Source: Lachnospiraceae bacterium (GTDB lineage: Bacteria > Bacillota > Clostridia > Lachnospirales > Lachnospiraceae). Taken from it: a stretch of DNA of 41,247 bases. The notes under the pieces were generated by a model. That model searched no databases, had not been told where the DNA came from, and saw only the letters and a program-made list of their open reading frames with translations. Positions 28,481-36,974 of this stretch are shown piece by piece. Position numbers and translations under genes: made by a program. Where the stretch lies: contig JAQXLY010000026.1 in NCBI GenBank assembly GCA_029012365.1, positions 1 to 41,247 on the forward strand, given 5' to 3'. Positions within the stretch are counted from its first letter, which is position 1, and every line of letters starts with the position of its first letter.

Positions 28481-28511
28481 TATCCCCCGCCTTACAAAAA
28501 GACAGGGGATA
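28481..28511 (-). other. Intergenic hairpin between the secreted protein and the solute-binding gene
   Basis: TATCCCC pairs with GGGGATA around a loop holding TTTTT on the minus strand. It lies just after the stop of the small secreted protein gene and before the binding site for the next gene. No U-tract follows the stem, so it may be a processing or attenuating element, or weak terminator. Confidence 0.4.
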
Positions 28512-28515
28512 AACC

Positions 28516-28962
28516 TTACATACCCTTATAAGTACTATTTGATAAACTACCATTTTCAAGCAATGCAGAGTGACTGCCATTTGTACTCACACCACTATAA
28601 TTTTTACTGCCTTCCACGTTCGAAGGAGTGACAAAATACACACTGGTTCCCCCATTACCAGATCTCCAACCGGTTTCCGTGCTGGCAACTCCACTATAAA
28701 GCTCTCTGTACATAAATGTGGTACTCACATAGCAAGAAACATCATATGCGAATCCTCCATCTGGTCTCTGTCTCGCTGCCGATGTCTCTGATCCGCCTCT
28801 AGTTGTTGACACAGAAGAACTTCCCGCAAATCTGTACGTTACTCCATCATATGTACCTTCGTTAGAAAATGCTGACGGAACAGAAGCTGCAAAAGCACAT
28901 TGTCCTCCCAAACAGCAACCAACTAACACCATTGCCGCAATCTTTTTTAAAGTCTTTTTCAT
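28516..28962 (-). CDS. Small secreted protein of unknown family
   Basis: A 148-aa protein with a clear Sec signal peptide: MKKTLKKIA, a hydrophobic core, then AFA before the predicted cut at about residue 26. The mature part is about 120 residues, rich in Ser, Gly, Thr and Tyr with one Cys, and has no membrane segment. Near the end, YSGVSTNGSHSALLENG has a faint likeness to the lactococcin 972 bacteriocin family, too weak to name it. I use the ATG at 28962, seven bases after AGGA; an upstream extension to 28986 would place charged residues before the signal. It lies about 60 bases after agrB of the second quorum module, so control by that system is an attractive inference. Confidence 0.7.
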   Translation of the reverse strand: MKKTLKKIAAMVLVGCCLGGQCAFAASVPSAFSNEGTYDGVTYRFAGSSSVSTTRGGSETSAARQRPDGGFAYDVSCYVSTTFMYRELYSGVASTETGWRSGNGGTSVYFVTPSNVEGSKNYSGVSTNGSHSALLENGSLSNSTYKGM

Positions 28963-29023
28963 AATATGTTCCTTTCTGCTATTCAATTAGCAAATCCTTT
29001 TCCATCTCTGTTTCTTCGATCCA

Positions 29024-29602
29024 CTATTTTCTCAAACACGCATTCTTCCACTTCCCCAACAGCAGCATCAGCGCCATAACGCACAGAACCGAAGTCATGC
29101 ACATTCCTATACGCTCCCAGCCACAGAGGGCAGCCAAAAGTGAAAACAGGCACTCCGGCACCAGGATACCTCTTGCCCGTTTCCCATATACCTTCTTTTC
29201 CACATCATCCAAAGGCTTATTTCTATCCTCCACGGGCACGAGAAACCATATCATACTACCGAAAATTGCTGTCAGACAACCGCAAATAAGACCGGAATAC
29301 GGCACACATCTCATTACCCAAAGCACTGCGCTCATCATCACAATTGAGAAAAAGTAACATCGTACCGCTGTCTTCGCATGATATCCTCCGGCAAAGCTTC
29401 GAAGCGGTATATACGCCACCAGAAACAATACACTTTCCAAAAGCTTTCCGAATACCATGCCGATTACCATTGTTGTTCCAAGGTTTAACAAAGAGATTAT
29501 CCCCTGTTGGATTCCATACAGATAAATTTCTTTGTCTTCCTTTGGTAACGTTCCATTTTTAAATAACCATTCGGTTATTCGCTCCGACAAATCCTTAAAC
29601 AT
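29024..29602 (-). CDS. agrB: AgrB-type autoinducer processing protease (copy 1)
   Basis: A 192-aa membrane protein with several hydrophobic helices. It carries the AgrB catalytic motif RSFAGGYHAKTAVRC, with His75 and Cys82 spaced exactly as in S. aureus AgrB (His77, Cys84). AgrB cleaves the C-terminal tail of AgrD and closes the thiolactone. The start overlaps the agrD stop in TAATG, so the two are translationally coupled. It lies in a 730-bp direct repeat and differs from the other agrB at only seven of the first 188 residues; after that its end (CLRK) is shorter than copy 2. No agrC or agrA stands beside this copy. Confidence 0.92.
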   Translation of the reverse strand: MFKDLSERITEWLFKNGTLPKEDKEIYLYGIQQGIISLLNLGTTMVIGMVFGKLLESVLFLVAYIPLRSFAGGYHAKTAVRCYFFSIVMMSAVLWVMRCVPYSGLICGCLTAIFGSMIWFLVPVEDRNKPLDDVEKKVYGKRARGILVPECLFSLLAALCGWERIGMCMTSVLCVMALMLLLGKWKNACLRK

Positions 29603-29762
29603 TAGAACTTACGAAGCTTCTTTGCATTCTCCGGCAACGGCTCCTGATACATAATAAAGCGACATGTGGAATTTGAAACCACAGTCGTTACCAACAACGC
29701 AAATGCTGCCAATACATGAGCATATTTCCCACATAGCTTCTTCATGCTACAGTCCCCTCCTT
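29033..29762 (-). repeat. 730-bp direct repeat carrying agrD-agrB, copy 1
   Basis: It matches 38381-39110 in the same orientation with a constant offset of 9348 bases, hence no net insertion or deletion. The repeat starts a few codons before the agrB stop and ends at the ribosome binding site of agrD (AAGGAGGGGACTGTAGC), so it contains nearly exactly the two coding regions. Sequence outside both edges is unrelated. Confidence 0.9.
29602..29745 (-). CDS. agrD: AgrD-type autoinducer peptide precursor (copy 1)
   Basis: A 47-aa precursor of a cyclic lactone autoinducer. It has a basic/amphipathic hydrophobic leader (MKKLCGKYAHVLAAFALL), the core NSTCRFIM with Cys28, and the acidic/proline recognition tail YQEPLPENAKKLRKF. 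By analogy AgrB would cut after Met32 and link its carboxyl to the Cys28 thiol, giving a five-residue ring C-R-F-I-M. The core is one residue from S. aureus AIP-I (STCDFIM) and AIP-IV (STCYFIM). AGGAGG precedes the ATG by about ten bases. The 114-base gap upstream separates it from the EF-hand lipoprotein gene; I see no convincing promoter there. The peptide's exact N-terminus is not predictable. Confidence 0.92.
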   Translation of the reverse strand: MKKLCGKYAHVLAAFALLVTTVVSNSTCRFIMYQEPLPENAKKLRKF

Positions 29763-29859
29763 AAATATAAAGTCTGGATTTGTTCTTCTTGTTAAATTTG
29801 TTCTGACAATAACATCTGAAAATAGATTTCTTTGTAGATATGATAACGGTCCAACTGAA

Positions 29860-31836
29860 TCAATCACCATAATAATACTCCATATTTCTCTTGAATATAT
29901 ACCCCTCATTATCTCTCCACTCTATCAGCGTATCATAAAGCTGTTTCGTTCCATCCGGATGAAAAGCCCACCACTGTTCCTTTCTCGTTCTTCCGATTAT
30001 TTCCTCCTCTTCCCCGTTGGTATAGACTACATCAAATCTCCATGCAACCCCAAAGGACAGTACTTTATTCGGTGAGTACTCAAACATCTCGATTTCCGTA
30101 TTATCATTCAGTCGTATTTGAATCTGTTCCGGTGTCGGCATCTCCTCGGCATATACCAGAAAAGGTTTCACTTCCTCATCCGGTACTCTGCCGGTAATTC
30201 TAACATTCCATGGTGTCCGGTCCTTCTCATCCCTGCTCTCTCCCATGCATTCCGTCACCATAACTTCCATTCCGAACACATCCGACTCATCCAGATACAC
30301 CGTAAAATACCCATCCGACAGTTCTATCGACTGCTCCGCGACATCGTTCCATTCCACACTATTTTTAAGAGACAGCGCCACCTGACCGTTATCGCCAACA
30401 TGAATATCATCCAGCCCGCTTTGATACTGATCTAGCCCTATCACAACTTCCGCATCCGCCTGTATTCTTCCAAGTTCACTTCTCTCAAGACTCACTACCA
30501 ACTGCGGTGTGCCCGAAAATACCAGATTGCGAAAGCTCGTCTGATGTGCGGCAAATCTCCTCAGATTCTCACAGTCCCGTATGATAATACTTCCGCCATA
30601 AAAACTAAACCCCATATTTTCCAATGCCGGACAGTTCTGAATATAGAAACTCGCTCCCCCGGTATCGCCGCCGATGACTTTTATGGAAGGATGATTTACC
30701 AGAATTACTTTCTCTGCATATTTTACATCCATCGTTACCAGATTCGGGAAGGCTCCCAATCCGTCCAGCACCGCATCATCAAATGTTCCTTCCAAATCCG
30801 AAAATTCTGCGTTATCCCAAATTATTTCGGTCACGGCTTCCCTCTCATTTCTTGACAAGACTCCGTTTTTGTCAATGTCATATCTGGAAGAAATTACCGT
30901 TCGAAAATCGACATCGGAAAAGAATTCCTCCGTAATCGGAACATCGTCCGGAATTGACACCGGCATAATTTCAGGCCATACATCCAAATCCGGCTCTTTG
31001 TTTTCCTCCTGTGAGAAATCTTCTTCCTCCTTTATGCCGACCCATTCTAACTCAGCGTCAGAAATAAATGCTTCTACAGATGTATATATCCTGGTCTCCT
31101 CCCCTTTCCACTTGTTTCTGTAAACTGAACCGACTTTCGATGTAATCTTTAGCATAGAATTCCTATCCAATACCATTTTATCAAAATCAACCCATCCATT
31201 CAGACAAACAGAAGTTCCATGTACTTCTGTGACAGATAACTCATCAAACCTGTTATTATCTAAATATATCGTTCTCAACTTAGGACAATTAAAAACTTCT
31301 GCTCTTTCCCCCGCACAGGAAATTATCTCAACATCCTCCAGCTTTGGGCAATTCATCACCTGCAAACTTTTGAACTCTCCATATTCTATCTGAAAAAAGC
31401 TCAAAGATGCACAATTCTTAACAATCACCTGCTCTCCTTCAATCACATATAAACTCGATAAATTCGGAAAATGCTCAAATCCGTCCAGGCACTCGCCCTC
31501 ATATTCGTACCTTAAAGCAATAAAACTCACATTCTCTCTTTCTTGCCTTGAAAGAACTCCATCCTTATTCTTATCAATGTTATTTGAAATATACTCACGA
31601 AACAATGCACTGCTAAAGTAGGCTTCATTGATTGGAACATCTGTGTTTTCCGGTATCGGTGTACTCGTCGGCGTAGCTGTCGGTTCAGGACTCTTTGTAA
31701 CCGATGCCTCCATTGTAGGCATTGGTGTCGATATCATTACATTCGTCTCCGGTCTGTTTGTGTTGCAAGCACAAAACAGACTGATAACCATACAAAATAT
31801 TATAGTACATACTGATTTTAACCTTGTAACACTCAT
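29860..31836 (-). CDS. Surface lipoprotein with two EF-hand loops and LRR-like repeats
   Basis: A 658-aa predicted lipoprotein (basic start, hydrophobic stretch, FCAC, Cys24), then a Pro/Thr linker (SPEPTATPTSTPIPE). Two homologous modules follow. Each opens with a canonical EF-hand loop: Asp88, Asn90, Asp92, Gly93, Glu99 in module 1 and Asp320, Asp322, Asn324, Gly325, Glu331 in module 2. Each continues with short repeats such as PNLSSLYVIEG and NCPKLEDVEI resembling leucine-rich repeats. A C-terminal region after about 500 (ending EWRDNEGYIFKRNMEYYYGD) looks separate. The design suggests a Ca2+-dependent surface adhesin or receptor. AAGGAGG precedes the ATG. It lies upstream of agrD-agrB copy 1. 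Function unknown. Confidence 0.75.
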   Translation of the reverse strand: MSVTRLKSVCTIIFCMVISLFCACNTNRPETNVMISTPMPTMEASVTKSPEPTATPTSTPIPENTDVPINEAYFSSALFREYISNNIDKNKDGVLSRQERENVSFIALRYEYEGECLDGFEHFPNLSSLYVIEGEQVIVKNCASLSFFQIEYGEFKSLQVMNCPKLEDVEIISCAGERAEVFNCPKLRTIYLDNNRFDELSVTEVHGTSVCLNGWVDFDKMVLDRNSMLKITSKVGSVYRNKWKGEETRIYTSVEAFISDAELEWVGIKEEEDFSQEENKEPDLDVWPEIMPVSIPDDVPITEEFFSDVDFRTVISSRYDIDKNGVLSRNEREAVTEIIWDNAEFSDLEGTFDDAVLDGLGAFPNLVTMDVKYAEKVILVNHPSIKVIGGDTGGASFYIQNCPALENMGFSFYGGSIIIRDCENLRRFAAHQTSFRNLVFSGTPQLVVSLERSELGRIQADAEVVIGLDQYQSGLDDIHVGDNGQVALSLKNSVEWNDVAEQSIELSDGYFTVYLDESDVFGMEVMVTECMGESRDEKDRTPWNVRITGRVPDEEVKPFLVYAEEMPTPEQIQIRLNDNTEIEMFEYSPNKVLSFGVAWRFDVVYTNGEEEEIIGRTRKEQWWAFHPDGTKQLYDTLIEWRDNEGYIFKRNMEYYYGD

Positions 31837-31922
31837 CTTGAATCCTCCTTGTGCTTGACATATTATTCACTTATTATGCTATTCGAACATACCTTTTTAA
31901 CTTTTGTTCTATTTTCTATCGC

Positions 31923-32475
31923 TTAATATACACTTGGAGTCAATATAGGTCTGCACACATGAGATATTTCCCCATAGCTGAAGTCCCCTTCATAAACTAT
32001 CTGCTTTCCACCTCTATTATAATACAGATCGCCAGGTCTTAATAGTTCCTTGAGTGCAGAATACTGTGTAGGAACTACCATCTGAGAATATGATGATAGA
32101 TTTCCCAAATAAAATGTACCATAAATTGATCCGCTTCTGTAAAAATCCAGCAGATCCCCGCCTAATCCAGAAGAATATTTTGATAAAACACTACTTGCTG
32201 CCCCCTGCGCCCCCCTCCATCTATCTGGGATATAGTTAGGATTATCACAGCTCAACAAAAAATTCGAATTATTGTGCTTTACTCTTTTCCATTGACCCGA
32301 CTGAAGAGAAAACGTACTATGCGCATAGACATCCGTTATGGCATGAATTGCTATTCCATAAATATAATCCAGCGCAGTTGACCGGCTCTACTTTGTCTGT
32401 TTCTTTTATCACCTTACATTCCTGCCCACAGCACCTTTTGGCGGACGCTTTCCTGTTTGCAGCTCTTGCTTCTTC
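31923..32475 (-). pseudogene. Decayed gene; C-terminal part of an HxxxD...H (phospholipase C/P1 nuclease-like) protein
   Basis: An open frame without a start codon runs from the TAG at 32388-32390 to the stop at 31923. It includes YGIAIHAITDVYAHSTF, then NPNYIPDRWRGAQGA and LRPGDLYYNRGG. The HAITDVYAHS pattern (H-x3-D-x3-H) is typical of zinc-dependent phospholipase C/P1-nuclease-fold proteins. A different frame just upstream encodes KVIKETDKVEPVNCAGLYLW, which would join smoothly as LYLWGIAIHAI if two bases were lost near TTATGG. The 5' end is missing; the preceding bases directly follow the stop of the 240-aa membrane protein gene. The remnant nature is clear, the family name only tentative. 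Confidence 0.6.
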
Positions 32476-33198
32476 TCATAAAGGAAACATCTTCCTATTC
32501 TCTATCCACCCATTCCAGTCAATGAGTTTGTCGGGAATCCATTCTCCGGGAATTAAAATATGCTCCTTTAGAAAAAAACACACAAGTACGCACCAGAGAA
32601 TTATGAACGGCATATAAAACAGCTTCCACCGTTTTCTCATAACCTTTTTACAGAGCAAAGCAAAAAACACTGTGGCAATAGTCACCAGCACCAGATACAC
32701 TACATTCCTTTGCAAACCCTTCCGTATATAACTGCTTGCCTCCGGATTGTTTTCTCCCCTTTCTCTTGCCATATGTACTGCAATCTGTTCGTTCCATTCC
32801 GTCGCAATTACCGGACTGCCATCTTTCAGTTCTCTGTCACTTCCGATAACAACATTCGCCTTTCCGCTGAGTCCGTCCGTTACTTCAATCCATTCATCCA
32901 ATATCTCTCCTGTTTTTACCTGACGTTTTTCTAAAAAGGTGCCTTCTTCCGTCTCTTTCAGTACATAAACCTCGTTTTCGTTCAGCGCTTCCTGCAATAT
33001 AGCGTAAGCTATCCTCTGCGTCTTTATTGTAGTTCCATCCATACCCGTCACAGTAACGGGAAAGGCAGTCCTAATCAGGCGTTCGGTCACTACCTTTGGA
33101 AGCGTCAAACGATATAACGCATCCCCGAACAAAGTAAATAAAATCATAACCGTTAAAAACACCGTCAATATTCCGTTTGCCGCTTTTTTTGTTTTCAT
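32476..33198 (-). CDS. Membrane protein with adaptor-like extracytoplasmic beta domain
   Basis: A 240-aa protein. One helix lies near residues 8-27; an extracytoplasmic domain fills about 30-165; two further helices lie near 166-185 and 193-212, and a short tail ends in WIENRKMFPL. The middle domain contains VYVLKETEEGTFLEKRQVKTG, EVTDGLSGKANVVIG and DRELKDGSPV, a pattern I know from the C-terminal domain of HlyD/RND-type membrane fusion proteins. Its start overlaps the MalG-like permease stop (ATGA), so it is coupled to the sugar-type permeases, an unusual partner for them. It may connect the permeases with the solute-binding/propeller lipoprotein. The function is not known. Confidence 0.6.
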   Translation of the reverse strand: MKTKKAANGILTVFLTVMILFTLFGDALYRLTLPKVVTERLIRTAFPVTVTGMDGTTIKTQRIAYAILQEALNENEVYVLKETEEGTFLEKRQVKTGEILDEWIEVTDGLSGKANVVIGSDRELKDGSPVIATEWNEQIAVHMARERGENNPEASSYIRKGLQRNVVYLVLVTIATVFFALLCKKVMRKRWKLFYMPFIILWCVLVCFFLKEHILIPGEWIPDKLIDWNGWIENRKMFPL

Positions 33199-33998
33199 AG
33201 CTTCATACTCTCCAATCCGACCTCCAGACTGTCATGGAAGTACAAATACAAAATGACTATGGGAATCATAAAAATCACCGAACCTGCCAGTACCTCGGAG
33301 GTCGTCAGTCCTTCCCCGACAGCAAGCAGACCGGACAAGGGTTTTAAGGTCTCCCGCTTCAAATAGATGTCCGCCTGTTCCACCATGTTCCAGTATTCCG
33401 CAAAGACAAATACAAACACTGCCAGTATACAAGTCCGAAGCTGGGGCACAATCATCTGCAGCATAATCCGAAACACAGACTTTGTTTCCAGAAGTGCCGC
33501 TTCTACATAGGATTGCTCCATTCCCTTCATGTACTGGGTCAGAAGAAACACACTGAAGGGTGCAAACACCGACGGCAACACAATGGCAAAGGGCGTATCA
33601 AGAAGCTTCATATTCCGAAGCCCGATGTAGTTCGGAAGCAGTGTCACCTGAAGGGGCATCATCATGAGCATAATGTAAAAAAAGAACAACAGCTCCTTCC
33701 CCTTAAACCTCGCCTGTGAAAAGGCGTAGGCTGCCGGCACGGACACCACAATATTCAGACACGTAATACTTCCCGCATAAAACACCGAGTTCCAAAAATT
33801 CCGCAACACATAAAAATGCTCGATGAGCAAATCATAATACCCAATCAAAGAAAACCCTGAGGGTAAAAGCCCCGTGAGCCGGAGACCTTCTGCATCTACG
33901 GACTGCACCCCAAAGGAATGCAATACCGTCAACAGAATCGGAAGCAGAAACAACAGGGCACACAGAACAAGAATACTTTTCACCAATACTTTTTTCAT
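33195..33998 (-). CDS. Carbohydrate ABC transporter permease (MalG-like)
   Basis: A 267-aa permease with six predicted helices. The EAA loop, which contacts the ATPase, reads EAALLETKSVFRIMLQMIVPQ; the normally conserved Asp-Gly is Glu-Thr, so the contact loop is atypical. It ends with the usual MalG-like C-terminus. It follows the MalF-like permease by 15 bases and overlaps the next gene by four. GGAGGAGG precedes the ATG. No MalK-type ATPase is found in the window, so a shared ATPase (as with MsmK) would be needed. Confidence 0.9.
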   Translation of the reverse strand: MKKVLVKSILVLCALLFLLPILLTVLHSFGVQSVDAEGLRLTGLLPSGFSLIGYYDLLIEHFYVLRNFWNSVFYAGSITCLNIVVSVPAAYAFSQARFKGKELLFFFYIMLMMMPLQVTLLPNYIGLRNMKLLDTPFAIVLPSVFAPFSVFLLTQYMKGMEQSYVEAALLETKSVFRIMLQMIVPQLRTCILAVFVFVFAEYWNMVEQADIYLKRETLKPLSGLLAVGEGLTTSEVLAGSVIFMIPIVILYLYFHDSLEVGLESMKL

Positions 33999-34013
33999 CC
34001 GTCGCCCTCCTCC

Positions 34014-34799
34014 CTATATAGTAAATCTCTTTTGCAGTCTGACACCCACCACTACGATTGCCGCCACAATCAGAGAGGTCATCACCGCACCGGAGGCCAG
34101 ATTCTGGTAATTTAACTTATAGAAATGATTGTTCATGTAATACTGCAGCGTATAGCTGTGGTCCGGCGGATAGCTTGTCCCGAAATACAAATAGCTTTCC
34201 CGGAACACCTTAAAGCTATATACCACGCCAATTAACACTGTAAACAACAGCGTCGGAGAGATTAACGGCAATGTAATTCTCCGGTGCAGGGTAATCCCGT
34301 AGGCACCATCCAGTCGCGCTGCCTCATACACCTCGCTGTCCAGTGTGGAAAAGGCTGCACTGAGCAAAATAATGAGAAGTCCAATGTTTTTATAAACAAA
34401 TAGCAAATACACCGGCCATACCGACTCGACGGCATCAAACAACGTCCGCCATACCACCACCACACTGGCGGTCGGAACTAACATCGGAAAAACAAACGCA
34501 ATCCGCAGCAGCTTCCAGTACCCCTTCATTTTAAGGAGCAATAGAGACAGCAAAAACGCCGCCATGACTAACACAGGCACCGCAATCACAATCAACAGCA
34601 GGGAATTTTTCAGTGCCAGTCTGAAATACTCGTTTTGTAATACTTTTTCATAATTTTGTAATCCCACGAACTTCCTGCTGAACTGATTCTCAATGAGCGA
34701 ATAATAAATAACACGCACATAGGGCAGCACATAAAACAGCGCCACCCCTAACAAACTGGGAATCAGTAACAACCGACACTTCAGTAAATACTTTTTCAC
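34014..34799 (-). CDS. Carbohydrate ABC transporter permease (MalF-like)
   Basis: A 261-aa permease of binding-protein-dependent sugar importers with six predicted helices and a normal EAA loop (EAARLDGAYGITLHRRITLPLISP, split around Asp-Gly). The start codon is GTG (34799), 11 bases after AGGAGG. It pairs with the MalG-like permease that follows, and with the fused propeller/solute-binding lipoprotein upstream, which is expected to deliver the ligand. No ATPase gene is present here. Sugar specificity cannot be read from sequence. Confidence 0.9.
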   Translation of the reverse strand: MKKYLLKCRLLLIPSLLGVALFYVLPYVRVIYYSLIENQFSRKFVGLQNYEKVLQNEYFRLALKNSLLLIVIAVPVLVMAAFLLSLLLLKMKGYWKLLRIAFVFPMLVPTASVVVVWRTLFDAVESVWPVYLLFVYKNIGLLIILLSAAFSTLDSEVYEAARLDGAYGITLHRRITLPLISPTLLFTVLIGVVYSFKVFRESYLYFGTSYPPDHSYTLQYYMNNHFYKLNYQNLASGAVMTSLIVAAIVVVGVRLQKRFTI

Positions 34800-34841
34800 G
34801 GCTTTCTATTCCTCCTGATACATCGTATATTACTCTGAATC

Positions 34842-36944
34842 TTATTCTTTTAAATATAGATTCAGCTTCCGTTCCAGTTCAGAAATCACCTCGTCCAAGA
34901 CTTTTTCTCCGTTTAAGTATTTCAAATACTCGTCCCAGAACACATCATCCGGATAAGAATAAACAATCCTTGAATTGCTGTATATTTCATGCACCTTCTG
35001 TTCCAGTGCACTGTACTCCCCTTCTAATTCCCTGGTCCGGTAAATACTCTCTTCCCCATTCATGCGCTCCGTCAGCACCGATAAAAATTCCTTTGCTTCC
35101 GACAGGTGAACTGATTTTGGGTTTAGCACAAGGATAAATGCTGAAGCAGGATTTTTTGCAGGCTTATTTTCCTCCAGTGACGGCATTGCCTTTGCCCGGA
35201 AGAAGTCATAATCTAATATCCCGTAGGATTCTCCTCCGATTCTGCTGCTATATTCCAATGCCAGGTTCAATTTATCCATCGACGCAAAAGCTACTTTGGA
35301 ATAATAGCTTGCATAGTATTCCTCCACTTCTTCGTCTGTTGCACCGTACACAGGTACTCCCGGACTTACCCATGCATACCGGAAAGCTTCGTTACCTGTC
35401 TGGTCTTTTGCATCCAGATAGAGTTTAGAATACTTACGAAACAGTTCCGTATTAAAGCATGCATTTCCGTTTACCACCGCATAATCCGCCAGATACAACT
35501 CCATCTGTCGATAACGGTCTCTCAAAAAGTAATAGTTGTAATAGGACGGATTTCCGTTTCTCTCCGCCTCCTCCAGCACGCGCTGTGCCTTCAGTAAGGC
35601 TTCGTTGGAATACTCCTTCTCAAAATCAATCCCATAGGTAAGACAAAGCTCCGGATTATACACAAAAACCTCACAGCTGATATCACACGGTAACATCCAT
35701 ACCGCACCGTTATCATCCGTTGCTGCCTCCTTTATAAACGCAAAGCTCTCATTCAGGTACTTCTCTACTCCCGGCACCTTATTCAGTGGCTCATATGCTC
35801 CCACGCGACGAATCTGCTCCGCCACCGGTGACTCAGTAGAGAGTAGCAGAAAATCATAGTCACCGTCTCCCGCCATCATGGACATTGCCATGGTTTCTTC
35901 ATCTACCTCCACCATGTTTATTTCAAACCCTGTGCCCTCCGGTATCTTGTACTCGTGAGAACTGTAATAAATCCGTAACGGCTCATAGTCCTTTATGTAG
36001 TTGCTGTTTTTAATCCTATGCACCTTTCCGTTTATAAGAAAGTAACTGCATCCATCCTGACAATACAGTTCATTATCATAAGACAGCCCGGCTTCTGTTT
36101 GATAAAAACTGGATTGACTGTTCAAATCTCCCGGCTCCATGGCTACCACTGCGGATTTAAATTCGTCCGCATACAAAAGCTTATCCTCCGTTTCATCATA
36201 TGCAAATGTCTTAATCAGCACATTTGCAGAATCTCCCACATAACCCTTTTCTCCCATCATATCCGCTGCCGGTTCATAGGTTGCATAATAGTATTTCCCA
36301 CAATCCATATCATACGCATACACCCAGAGTGTAGTATCATCTCTCTTCGCAAATGCCACAATCCGTTCCAAAGAAAGCTCCTTCACTTCCTTGGACTCTA
36401 TGGAGTAACCCAACAACCTTTCACCGCTGTAATAATATTCTCCTGTAGGGTCACTACGCAGCGCCGCTTCAGCAAGATCCATTGCTTCCTGCACCAGAAA
36501 ATAAAGATGACCATTACCGTAAGCTAATCTGCGTGAAGTCCACGCATTCGGATTTTCATAAAGTACGGTCTGGCTTCCATCCTCCATAGAAAGCTTTACC
36601 AGACACATTCCGCTTAATTCGGTCTCTCCCACAAACTCGGATGCCGTTGCATACAACACTCCATCCACATAGCACAACCCATGATATTCCATCGGCTTTA
36701 TGTTTACATGTTCTACCTGAACACCGTCTTTATCAAACACACAAAGACTTCCTGTTTCTCCATCGCAGGCATACAAGTTTCCTTCTTCATCTGTGCAAAA
36801 TGCAGAGATATTCTTAGCAGGGTATACTAAATCCGCTTCTTTATCCTTATTGTCTACCTCCCTTTTCTTCCCATTGCATGCACATAATCCACATACACAC
36901 ACCAGTATCCCTAATAACATAGCAATTCGTTCTATGCTTCTCAT
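34842..36944 (-). CDS. Fusion lipoprotein: propeller-like domain plus solute-binding domain
   Basis: A 700-aa lipoprotein with lipobox LCAC (Cys23). Residues about 40-320 are repeated beta segments (NLYACDGETGSLCVFDKDG, GVLYATASEF, GHLYFLVQEA, TLWVYAYDMD), like the propeller lipoproteins in this window. From about 325 the protein becomes a family 1-like solute-binding fold: LRIYYSSHEYKIPEGTGFEINMV, GDYDFLLLSTES, then DDNGAVWMLPCDISCEVFVYNPELC. It is the likely receptor of the two permeases that follow at about 40 bases. AGGTG lies upstream of the ATG. The fusion unites two domains that are separate gene products at 23.9-28.4 kb. Ligand unknown. Confidence 0.78.
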   Translation of the reverse strand: MRSIERIAMLLGILVCVCGLCACNGKKREVDNKDKEADLVYPAKNISAFCTDEEGNLYACDGETGSLCVFDKDGVQVEHVNIKPMEYHGLCYVDGVLYATASEFVGETELSGMCLVKLSMEDGSQTVLYENPNAWTSRRLAYGNGHLYFLVQEAMDLAEAALRSDPTGEYYYSGERLLGYSIESKEVKELSLERIVAFAKRDDTTLWVYAYDMDCGKYYYATYEPAADMMGEKGYVGDSANVLIKTFAYDETEDKLLYADEFKSAVVAMEPGDLNSQSSFYQTEAGLSYDNELYCQDGCSYFLINGKVHRIKNSNYIKDYEPLRIYYSSHEYKIPEGTGFEINMVEVDEETMAMSMMAGDGDYDFLLLSTESPVAEQIRRVGAYEPLNKVPGVEKYLNESFAFIKEAATDDNGAVWMLPCDISCEVFVYNPELCLTYGIDFEKEYSNEALLKAQRVLEEAERNGNPSYYNYYFLRDRYRQMELYLADYAVVNGNACFNTELFRKYSKLYLDAKDQTGNEAFRYAWVSPGVPVYGATDEEVEEYYASYYSKVAFASMDKLNLALEYSSRIGGESYGILDYDFFRAKAMPSLEENKPAKNPASAFILVLNPKSVHLSEAKEFLSVLTERMNGEESIYRTRELEGEYSALEQKVHEIYSNSRIVYSYPDDVFWDEYLKYLNGEKVLDEVISELERKLNLYLKE

Positions 36945-36974
36945 GCTATCACCTACTGCTTTCTCATTTTTCCT

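Noticed and set aside
28516..28962. Lactococcin 972-family bacteriocin
   Set aside because: Only a loose YSxxxxxGSHSA resemblance; the rest of the protein does not fit, so left as unknown secreted protein.
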